Source: Protonemura montana (Eukaryota > Arthropoda > Insecta > Plecoptera > Nemouridae). From it: a stretch of 64,000 nucleotides of DNA. The notes under the pieces were generated by a model. That model did not search any database. It saw nothing but the letters and a program-made list of their open reading frames with translations, and had not been told where the DNA came from. Position numbers and translations under genes: made by a program. Of this stretch, positions 8,887 through 19,800 are shown in pieces; position 1 is the first letter of the stretch; each line of letters starts with the position of its first letter. The stretch is taken from positions 20,092,418 through 20,156,417 of the forward strand of contig OX387605.1 in assembly GCA_947568835.1 (NCBI GenBank). Direction: 5' to 3'.

Positions 8887-11614
8887 ATGTCATCGGCAAG
8901 AATCCTTCGGGATGGCAGGAGCACTTTTCTGTTGGCTGCCCTTTGCTACTCAAAATCAGCCCTTGCAGGTCAACCAGGTACGTAAACAAATTGCTATCAA
9001 ATGGTATTATTCCACAATTGGGTTTACAGGTTGGGTTTACAGTCTCAGCGCTAATGCTTAACTGTCTTTGACAAAGTTGCCGACTGAAGACGATTTTACC
9101 GACAAAAATAGTGGTTGACCGGAGGTGGAGTCGCCAAAATTGCCATCATAAAAGTCGTCGAGTATTATGAAATGTAATTTCGTTATTTCTCGCAGATTAC
9201 TAGCATTTCAGGCGTATTTGCCCTCAAATGACGTGTATTTATGTTAATCTAAACGATGTGTTGAGTGTTCATTATTGAATTGGTAGAGATGGTAGAGATA
9301 TGTTAGAAACGACAGCCGCTTGAGCGCCATTGGGTGGGTGGTCAGAACCGTTGCCATGTGTTGCCAGGCTGTGATTCTGACTATAAACTATAAACCCAAT
9401 GAAATCACTATTGACGAAAAGATGCGCAAGCTTTCACTTCACCCGCGGTTTAAGTATAGGCTATACCTACTTATATAGATATATAAATACTAATACTAAT
9501 TAATAAACTATTGATATTAATTATATAATTTAATACATTTTCAATTAAATTGTAATACATTTATATATTTTTTTTACTTGGTATAGTCAATCATCCTCAC
9601 CTTCATCGTTCAGCCATTTAATATATTATTGATCTCACTACCAAGAGAGAACCAGCAGTAAGAAACCCATATTTATCTGCATGGGCTGTCAATTTTGCAA
9701 AGTGTCCGCTTGAGCACTCTTGAGCAAGTCATTTTCAAGGCCCGAGGGTCATTCATGAGTGCGTAGCCTTTCCTGCCAAAGACGTTCCTGTCTTTTTTTA
9801 TAGAAATATTGTCCGACTATTTTTAGTTTCGTTTAGCTATCTTGCAAAATGTTTTTAATAATTTATTCTTTTATCCATTTTTTTTTTATGAAACAGGTGG
9901 AAAATCTAATGTTTTATTTTTTTAACAATGAGCTGTCAGATAATTTTTCATATTATTTTATTCTTTCTCATATTCCTCACGCAAAATCGAGTTCTTCTAT
10001 ACTTCTTAAACAATTCAAAATGTCTTGCAATTCTATTTAATTCCAATTTGAATTACCTACATGTTTCACCCCATTTTCTTTTAGTCTTCCTTTTCTCCTT
10101 CTCTCGTACTTTAAAGTTAAAATCTTTCCTGGCCATTTTTCTTCACGCATTTTCATATCTTTTTCAAACAATTTCAGTCTGCCTATCCCACTTCTGAACC
10201 AAAATCTCACTATATTTGCTTTTTTCCTCAATCCATTCGTATGGTATGTAAATCTTAAATTTGCTTTTATTTTTTACATGACAATGACCAGGGGCCAATG
10301 AATCTAAAGATGAGAACGTTGGGCCAAAGTAAGCTACACCAAATTCCTAAACAACTGTCTGTTTAACCTATTATCAATTTTCAAACGAATCTAATCCAGA
10401 TTGACCCATACCCGGTTTATTGTTTCCAGCATGGTTTTGGTCTGGGCAATGATCGCTCTAGGATTCCTTATTTTGACAGTTGCCTATGCTATCCGATTTT
10501 GCATTCTGAAGAAAGCGGCGAGAACAGTGGCGCTACGACAGCAGAGTATGGGTAAGAATTTACCTATCTGCTATTTGTAGGCTTTCTTGGAATCTAATGG
10601 CGTGATTTGGTAAAAGTACAACTACTAACTACACAACTGCAACTACCAGCTTCTGACATGTCCTGCAAAACATTGAATATTTCAATGACGACAGATTCAT
10701 GTTTGTTTGCCGTACATGTAGTCCATCTTCTTTTCCTCGGCGGTCCAAGGAAAAAAATCCTCCTTTTTATTCTTTATTTGAGGTTGGTTAAAACTGTTTC
10801 ATCAACTAAAAAAAATCTCTTTTAGTGCACATTTTTCGGAACATCCATTCTAATATACAACTACTAAGAGAGGCTTTTAAAAATGGTTGGCTCGTGTATT
10901 TTTTTATGTTCAATTAGGTAGTTTTAATAAATTGCAAAAATTTGGGATCCACAGCTGCTACGATAACTCGGATTTTTTTCTGAGAAACACTGGAAAAACA
11001 TCTTGAACAGGCTCTTTTACGCGTTTAATGATTGTGTACGCGGCTAGCGTATTAGCTATTATGGGTAAATGATTTTTCATGGTGGTTCTTTTCATGAAAA
11101 AATCTATGCGTGTGAACCTAACAAAATCCATGTAAAATCATACTCCCGAACGATTTTCTCGACTTTTACGGCAGCCATAAGGCCGCCATTCGTCAAAACG
11201 GGGAGAATGTGTTTTCATATGACAGTTGGTTTGTTTAATTTGCAGCTTGCCGTTTGTTTCTTGTGTGTTTCTTCATCCTCAAAAACTAGTTCCACTTTTT
11301 CAGCTGAAATGACGTCTCAACCTGCCGTCCAACTACCTCCAGGAACATACCCCGTGCAAGAAACAACTCAAATTGGACAACCAACCCAATTCATGGCACC
11401 TCCACCGAACTACCAACAGTCAGAGCAGAATCCTCACTACCCACACGCGGAGCAGAATCCTCACTACCCACACGCGAACCCATACCCGCAGTACCCCCCA
11501 CAATACCAAGCACAATACCCCCCACAATACCCACAATACCCACAATACCCACAATACCCGCAGCAGCCTGTAGGGGTTGATGCACACATAGAAAGCGTGC
11601 CTTCACCTCCTTAG
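8887..11614 (+). CDS. Single-pass membrane protein with PPxY tail, gene A
   Basis: Exons 8887-8977, 10292-10328, 10430-10551, 11304-11614, with intron phases 1,2,1. The total is 561 nt and the product 186 aa. The 37-nt exon 2 was found because the frame requires a small exon of this phase; its acceptor and GTAAGC donor are good. Residues 1-27 form a signal peptide. The ectodomain is only about 16 aa and acidic. One membrane span (about 45-67) is followed by basic residues, so the tail should be cytosolic. The tail has PPNY at 117-120, a WW-domain ligand type. Then come two copies of EQNPHYPHA and a run of Tyr-Pro repeats (QYP/QYPP). I do not recognise the family. Gene B next door has the same layout and a similar start (MSxxRI), so they are tandem paralogues. 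Confidence 0.72.
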
Positions 11615-12748
11615 TAGCATCAACATCTTGGGAAGTGAACGTATTTTCCCTGAACTGGACACTTCGAAAGTGTATTTATAATTAATTGATTTGTAAATGT
11701 TTAAAAAGCTCAGTTTTGACAAAGTGCGTCCAGTGGTTTGGTAAATGTGAATGGTTGGAATGGTGTGATTTCGAGTTGCAAGAACTTCAGTCCCTCCAGC
11801 GGCTCCGGCTGTTTTCTCACTATAAGTTCATGCGTATAGATTACCTTTGTTTAGAGTTGTCGCAGTTGTAAGGGTGAACTTTAACATTCATATCTTTCTC
11901 ACAGCAATGGTTATCTAATCAAAAAGATAATGGAACAGTAACTTCATATTTATTAGCAGCTAACGGATTATTTTAGTCTGTTGATTCTGGAAGTTTGTGC
12001 GCAAAAAAAAATTTGACAGCGAGCGACAAAATTGAATAAATTAATCGATATGAAATGGCGAGATTCAAACCTTTTTTATTTTAACCCTTTCTACGTCCCT
12101 GAAAATGATTTACCAACAGTCAAATATTTTACTTTGATCATTTAAAAGGATGTTGTGGTCACCACAACATTCACCCACGGCTCTGAACCACTTCACCAAA
12201 CCATTTAAAAGGATGTCTGAACGATTTCGAAACGAAGGGAACGAATGAAAATTTGCTCTTTACCTTGATTCTCTGTTCGAATTACTATGCTAACAAAGTG
12301 ATACAAAATATGAACTCAATCAAGATCCAAGTTGAACACAATCTGCGTCAAACCTAGTAAAAAATACGTTGATTGGATGCAATTTGATAGAAAAATATCA
12401 AATCATAAAATAAAATATGAGTCAGATATTTTCATCAAATCGAATAATAGGTGAACAATGAGTCAAGATCAAAGATCAAGACTTAATAGGAGCAGCCAAA
12501 TGTTCCTGAAATTTTGTTGATGAATTACATCGAATCCATAAATGGCAGATTTACAACTAAAGATAAGACTGGCATTCTCTTGACAGTTATAAGCCGACGT
12601 TATCGATGGTAGTAAAACAAATTGTTATCGATCTTGACAGTGAATGCAACTAGTTCGTCAGTGTCAGTGCCAGTGCATCAAGTATCTCGATCACTTCTCT
12701 GCTCATTCGCCCTGAAACCATAGTATCTTTGGTCCCGACTGCCTGCCG
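11615..12748. other. Intergenic between PPxY genes A and B
   Basis: AT-rich. The motif CATTTAAAAGGATGT occurs twice (around 12,139 and 12,202). A perfect inverted repeat with 9-bp arms lies at 12,150-12,170 (ATGTTGTGG, TCA, CCACAACAT). TCAGT initiator-like motifs sit at 12,658-12,672, about 80-90 bases before gene B. Confidence 0.4.
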
Positions 12749-13822
12749 ATGTCCGCCCTTCGTATTCAGGATTCCGTTTGGTGCGCGGCTGTTATTCTAG
12801 TAGTGTTTCCAGCGACGCCAGTTTTTGGAGGTCGTGGAGATAATGGACATCACGGAGATCGGGAAGATCATGGAGATCGTGACGACGAGGGTACGTTGTG
12901 TTTTAGAATAATTTTCATTTCTATAACAACTAGCCATGTGTCAAAAGACAGTCTTAATCTCAGCACACTCACGGCTAAAGTTTCTCGTTCTTTCCCGTTT
13001 GAAAATTGGGTCAGGACAGGCCTATTCTTTTACACACCTGAATTTCCCTTGATTCTCAATTGATTCTCTTGCCATAACAATTGCAATGTGTAATTAAATG
13101 AATCGGACCCAAATTGCGTTGTTAGTCGCATTATTGAATGCATTATTACAAGAGGCTAATTAAGTATGTATATTTTCTTTTCATGGCGCCTGCTTAGACG
13201 ACGAAGACTCGTAAGTATCCATCTACTTATTTTAATTTGATGGTTACGCTCCCATGCGTTGCTAATTGACTGATGGTTTGTATAATTTCTAGGCCCTGGT
13301 GGCAGTGGGTGCTCATAGCCGTTGCAGCACTTATCATTTTGGCCATCATTCTCTGCATAATCAAGAGATGCACGAAAACGATGACTGCAAGGAAAATTAA
13401 TAAACCACGAAGTAAGAAAGTGCAAAGTTTCTACAACAGTAGGTAATGTAATAACTTTTTTTTCTTCAGTCACCAACATTTCCTTTTTATTTACAGCACA
13501 AGTGGGACCCATCCGTGAACGGACGGCAAACCAGCCCGCACCTACCGCCAGAGAAACTGCAGTTACCATTTACCCTAATGCCAGCACTGGTTCTGAACCA
13601 TTTCAACGACTCTCGCAGTACCCTGGGATGGACATGATGCCTCCGCCCCCTTACACATTTGGTCCGGGAGAAGCACCCCCTGCATACGACGCTCCTCATC
13701 ATCCTACTAAGTCTGTACATCTTGGCGGCAGCTTCGACGGATTGTCTTCTGAAATCAGTCAAGTCCATAGAGCATCAGTGGCAGAACCCCAATTTGCACC
13801 ATCGGCTCCTCTGGCTCCTTAG
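12749..13822 (+). CDS. Single-pass membrane protein with PPxY motifs, gene B
   Basis: Exons 12749-12890, 13198-13210 (a 13-nt micro-exon), 13293-13411, 13497-13822. Intron phases 1,2,1 are identical to gene A. The total is 600 nt and the product 199 aa. The signal peptide is about residues 1-27. The short ectodomain is His/Asp/Glu-rich and begins with an RGD tripeptide (29-31). The membrane span is about 57-76, then a basic stop-transfer (KRCTK). The tail of about 120 aa has PPPPY (140-144) and PPAY (152-155), two PPxY motifs that in other proteins bind WW domains such as those of NEDD4-family ubiquitin ligases. No enzyme domain is seen. Family unknown; a role in membrane-protein sorting or ubiquitination is only inference. 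The phases close perfectly only if the micro-exon is used. Confidence 0.78.
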
Positions 13823-13924
13823 TACTGTCAGATGATCGGTACTGAAATGGCTGAAAATATGTCTGTACAGCGATGGTTTTTGTTAATTTATTTACTGGAA
13901 ATGAGAAATACCAGCTACAGTTTT

Positions 13925-14008
13925 GAGCCATGAGCCATGAGCCTTGAGCCATGAGCTACGAGCCACGAGCCATGAGCCATGAGCCACGAGCCATGAGCCA
14001 TGAACCAT
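13925..14008 (+). repeat. Heptamer tandem repeat GAGCCAT x 12
   Basis: Twelve consecutive 7-base units, mostly GAGCCAT with single-base variants (GAGCCTT, GAGCTAC, GAGCCAC, GAACCAT). They begin 102 bases after the stop codon of gene B, so they probably lie in its 3' UTR. Confidence 0.93.
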
Positions 14009-15746
14009 GCCAAGAGGTCTGAGAATGCATGCCAGATGCTTGAGTAAAAATGCACAGATCATTTTTACACTTTCAAGTACGTCATCGATCGATTAAAGAA
14101 GATAACAATCGAATCGCAAATCCGCGGCGATTAATTTTTATTATTGCACAATGATCTCCTTAAATTGATCTGTATACCAAAACATGTCACTTTAAAAAAA
14201 ATAACACTTCCGCATTTATTTTATTACTCGTGCCGAACGGAAGATGATTTGAGTGATGCTTAGAATTAGGTTGACAACGTCAACAATTAACGTTTACAAT
14301 TAACGTTTGTTAATAGTTATTTAGTAAAGTAACGGAACTTGTATACAAAAGCGATGGTCATTTATGATCCCACTATTAAAGTAACCCGTGCATTCCTAAT
14401 GAAAGACGAATGTGCGTGCCCTCATCGGTTGGTCACGACACCAATAGGCTGAATGAACCGGAGCCATAGGTTGTGACACCAGACAATGCAGTCATCGCTG
14501 CCAAGGTGATGGGTGTGCACGCCGAGAGAATTTCAAATCAACTGTCCGGCCATTTCGGCAGAATGCGAATGCAATTTTGAGGAATTGGATTTTGAAATTC
14601 ATTGCATGAAAGTAGTAGGGGATGGGATGTAACAATTGTGCTCATATAATTTTATTCGTAAGATGCTTGTATATATTTTCCTTCTAAGAAACTGTTTCCA
14701 AAATGGGATTTGAATGCTTAAATGTCTAAAAGCTAAGCCGTTAAAATTATTCGATACCCATCCATTTTGGGAAGCGTCCTTGTTATTGCGTTAATTTGTT
14801 AATGACTCTCACGGAAAAAGCAATGTTGTTTTTTATATTTATGTAATCCAATATAGACGGAGAAATGATCGCATCGGTGTTGTTAAGTGGTAAATATTGA
14901 CCCTCTCTCACCTATCCAATAAATGAGAGTGAATGTAAGAAATTCGTTCCGACAAAATTAAATTAAATTAAATTATTGGTTGGAATCTGGCTATCAGCAA
15001 GAGGACAATACCCACAAAGATGTTGGTGTGGATGAGAATACTAACACAACACTTTTCCTTTCTATGTGAATGGTATGGCTTCATTTGAAATTCTTAATTG
15101 GAGTGTATATAACCTTGAGCAAAGTGCTAAATCAGTGGAGAGAAACCGTAGGAGTTGTTGATTAGCACGTCAGGTACGGTCACTGGAGATGCAAACAGAA
15201 GTAATTCATTGGACTGGAATCACATCACATACTAAACACCTACGATACGGACTATTGAAAGGTATGTTGTTCTCGGTAGTTTAATCAACGACGTTGATCA
15301 AAGAAGTTGATGGTCAGTACATATGGCGTGGCCTTTTCGAGTTCATGCATGAACGATCGTTGGAATTACCCGGGCGGTTCAAGAATTTGTTTGGAACAAA
15401 GATTGTGAAAAGGTTTCCTTAAGATTGCGCCAAAGAAACCATTCAATTTTGAAACTTTGAAGTTTTCAAATTTGCTAAACAGGTGTAAAATTGGCTCATG
15501 TCCATTTATTATAATCCTAAGAGGACATTATTCTCTGCACATTCAAACTAATAAAATTACAAAAATAGCTGACCGATGCTTAGCATAATACTACCTACGT
15601 GCAAACATAAATTTTATCAGGCACAATTTACGTCAAACATACGACAGTGCATAGCAAATACGCCATTACGACTTCTTGTTATTGACGGTTGCTGGTAGCT
15701 GTCATAATAACGAGATATAATCATATAGTTTCTACAAATTGATTTT
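14009..15746. other. Intergenic, no feature seen
   Basis: AT-rich with stop codons in all frames. I see no gene, RNA gene or recognisable element. Confidence 0.5.
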
Positions 15747-16082
15747 TGACGTCAGTTACTGAGTATCGCTATCGACAACTCTGCTCGAAATCGTTCAATC
15801 ATCTTCTCCACCCTTTTTAGCGAATTCTTTGTAACGCGGGTCAATTTATTCTTCTAATTACCTACCATTCCTGACCTGAGGGCATCTAGATATTCCCCAG
15901 TCTCGCTCCTCCTGCCCTGGCCATGTGTTCGAACCACTCGCTGGATTGGACAAGCTGAGGTCAGTTGAATGACGTCAGCTAGGTGGCAAGTTTGATATTC
16001 CTACAGCCAGACAGCCAGACTTCAGTATCACGTTAGTAGCAGCGGAGGTGACTACTTGATAGACAACCTGCTTACAAAATCG
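15747..16082 (+). promoter_or_regulatory. Candidate promoter and 5' UTR exon of SPH gene 2
   Basis: Two perfect TGACGTCA (CRE) octamers lie at 15,747-15,754 and 15,970-15,977. An initiator-like TTCAGTA is at about 16,021. The sequence ends in AAATC followed by GTGAGT at about 16,081, a strong splice donor. SPH gene 2 has a splice acceptor directly at its ATG (CCCCCAG, 16,801-16,807), so a non-coding 5' exon upstream is expected and this is the best candidate. Confidence 0.4.
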
Positions 16083-16807
16083 TGAGTAAAACCATCTTAG
16101 TTTGCCAACTAATTATCGTGTACCATGTATTTACTATTTAGTTTTGACAACTGTTGTGTTAGTGTGTTGTGGTGTGACTTTTGGGGCGGAATAAACACTG
16201 GCACAGTTTTGCGTTTGCGGTGCTCGTGTCTGATCGATTTCGGTGATTTGACATTTATTCCTGTCAGTGTCACAATGTTTATCAACAAAAGGATTTCACG
16301 CTTTCATGGCCAATCGGGAAGCAATGATCACTTATCCTATCGAGCCTGATAGCCGATAGGCGTAAGAAGCGTATATCCATGGCTGAGATACATTTTTATT
16401 TTGTTAGTGAGTGAGATCATTGGGTTTGGCTGAGCTAAAATGCATATTGGTTTGGCAGACCGATTCCTCGGCCTCCTCACCCAGTCCCACCCAGTATGTA
16501 CTGTTAGTTCAAGGTGCCAGCCAGTTACCAGGTTGTTATGCAAATTACAAAATAGTATACTGGTTGTGGTCATTGATCTCATACTAACATCCATAAACTT
16601 CATAAGTTGTCAAAGAAATTACTTTCTCAGCTCCAGCTCATCATTATCATGCCTTCATGTTAAAAGTAACAAGTACCATCTTTCACATCATGAGTTTGAA
16701 GATAACAGGCCAAGGCAATCGCGAAACTATGCTTTACATTTGTCGACAAATAACCAAACCAAGCCATAAATTGCCAGCAAATTAACTGGTAACGTTTCTA
16801 CCCCCAG

Positions 16808-19800
16808 ATGCGTGCTCTTTTCCTCTTGGCTCTCGCGCTGACGGCAGTGTGTGCCAGCGAAGACCTCGAGAGTCTCATAAGCAAAGTGTTCACCGACAAG
16901 CCTGGCCTAAATGACCCCCAAAACGTTCCCCAAGAAGGAGACCAAGAGTACGAGGGCGGCGACAACCCAGAGGGCGACTGTGAATGTGTCGCGTACTACC
17001 TGTGCTCGAATAACAAGATCATTACCGACGGCACCGGACTGATCGACATAAGGTCGGGATTCAAATCGCTGCATGACACTTGTAAATGTCCGAATAACAA
17101 TACTAACGTTGGGTGAGTTGCATGTTGGTCTTCGAGGCTTTTTTGCACCATTGGAGTTACGTGCACGTCTTCGACACAGAACGCATTTGAAGATTGGGAT
17201 TTTAGACTATGAAATTAATATTTTAATATTCTACCTAACCTACGCTACAACCCTTAAAGGCTAGGTAGAATGTTACTAGCTTGTGAAGAACGACTGCATC
17301 CTGGGAGAAAACCGATGCATTTTTTGTGTTCCCATTTTTATTGCGCACAGCAATAGATATCAGCTTCAGCTATATGGTAGGAATGTACAATAAAATCGTT
17401 GTAGATATTGTAGCAAACGGGGGAAGATATTTACTACTAATACCCTGTACAAAAATCGGACACACCCGTACCAAAGCATAAGTTTTCATGACATCGAATC
17501 GGTTAGTTTGTAATTTTTATCAAGTTCACTTTCCTATTCTTTGAAACTATTTACGCGACGAGATAAGCAAAACATGTCCCTTACCCCCATCCCCCTTACT
17601 TCAATAAAGGTGTTCACGAGCATGCACGAGTTTCCACGCACGCGCGTGTCATCATCACTGATTTTTTTTTTTTTAATAAATTACTTTCTTGTCATTTAAA
17701 CTAATCGATACCGTTGCACCCTCGTGTATTTTTCAAAGAAGATATGCTGCAAAGGAGGCTGTAATTGACTGTTTACTGTCATTGCCATTAGTCAGTATAA
17801 GCTTGTCTTGCGGAAACTTGTAGGTATACATTATCTGCGACAGCAATTGGGCCTGCGGTAATGTCATCGCAATTCGCAGTCTACCTTGAAAATTAAATGG
17901 GTTTTTTTTATCGTGTAATTTGTAATTTAGAATGATTTCGCATTTGTTTCTTCATGGATATCCCATTTACCTGCAGGTCATACCTACTGGATCTCTGGCG
18001 TGCTGCAAGGAATTAATTTCGGTCAGCGTTTGCACACATTGGCTAGGTACTCAAGGTTGCAGATATATAGCGTGATTTATCATGAAGCAGCGATTTGTTA
18101 TTTCAGCTTCAGTTCTCTAAAGAAAATTTAGTTCTTTCGTAGTGGCACTAACATTTTTTAAACCTGTCGTAAATCATAACCCTGTATGGCATTTCCTTAT
18201 TATCAAAAGTATTGTGCCATTACTCCTAAGGATTAACTTTATCTCAACAAATTTTTTTTGATATCGGAAAACCCATTAAAAAAAACACTTCGCACACGTC
18301 AATGTACATGGGCATTTCTGGGTTTCTCCCCAGTAGTCTATTTGACTTCAAATGCCCGTGCCTTCTCTGACCATGACTCACCATGACCATTCATAGAAAA
18401 GCAAGAACAATCAACTTTACAACTGCCCATCCAACATCAAGTGGAAAAAAAAGATGAAGCAAGTTATGAGTGGGATGTGGTGGGATAGCGATGCTCTCTG
18501 TCAACGCTTTTCAACTCTTTGCCACCTCAAAATGCACGAGTCACGAAAACGAGAGAGGTGATAATAAAAGACTGGTTTGAAAGTATAAAAAGCCCTTGAC
18601 CTCCAGCATAGGGCGTAAGGAAAATAGAGTTACCATTGGTTTTTAGTTACATAAATGTGATAACCATCCCATCTTTATCGTATACACTTAGTGGTATTAT
18701 TCCATGGTTTTATTGTCATTTGAATTCCTGAGAATGTACAGACATGTTATACAAAAAAAAAATACTTAAAATTACAAGTGTTTACATATTATTAGCATTC
18801 TGGCAGAAACACACAAACTCATCAATATTGTAAAATTTTGATACTCAGGTCAAGTTTTTGAGTCATCGGTTTGCTATTTATAACTTGCGTAGAACGTACT
18901 GGCGTTGAGTGTAGTACCTACTAGCAATGTAGAAGAAAATTCTCACAAAACCCATACTGTCACTGACCTGAATCCTGATCAGGATTCAGGGTGGTCTAAA
19001 CTCTAAATGACCAACGAATAAATTACTTAAAGTCTGTTCCATTATTGCCATAGAAGGGGCTTTTTAATGCAGTATTTTGTTGCAAAAAATATTATTCTCT
19101 CTTCATCTAAAAATAATTAACCACCTTATTTCCATGAAAAAAAAATTCACGCCTGGTATTGGTGTAGGTGATTTTTTATCTTTCTACCAGTTTTTATTTT
19201 GGGAGATACAGATTAAAAAAAACACCTTCAATATGGTCAATTTTACAGGTCCTTCGATTACACGGGCATGCACACAAATGGATTTACTATCTTTGGTAAT
19301 TGATGTGTTTTTTCCTTCCTTGCTATGAAAAGAAGCATTACTATATATAGTGAAAAAAGTGCATAAGTTTATATTGTGTGTGTGAGGTTTAAGTCATGTG
19401 TTTAAGTATATAAGTGTCTTGAGTAATTAAAATGACTTGCTCTTTACTCAACTTTACTCAACTTCTTCTGACTAATCAGGGGATAAAACTTGACTAAATC
19501 AACTTAACATGACAGTTTAACTAAAGAAGTACAAAGCAGCATATGCCATAATTAGCTTAAATGCTAAATGAGACTAAAACTGTTATTTTAAATGGAGTGG
19601 TGAGAAACTTTATATTCTGTCTAAGTAGTGGCGGTGGTAGTGGTGTATAATTAACAGCAATTAAAAAACTGTTAATATTACCAAAAAAATTGTAAAATGT
19701 TCACATTTTTTTTCTGAAAAGATTGTACAGCCTGCACTTGATGGTTTGGAATGATAACAAATTAAATTAACAATGTTCTCTTGGAATTTATGTACAAAGG

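Noticed and set aside
13156-13569. 137-aa minus-strand frame across gene B
   Set aside because: It overlaps the membrane-span and tail exons of gene B, whose spliced frame is well supported.
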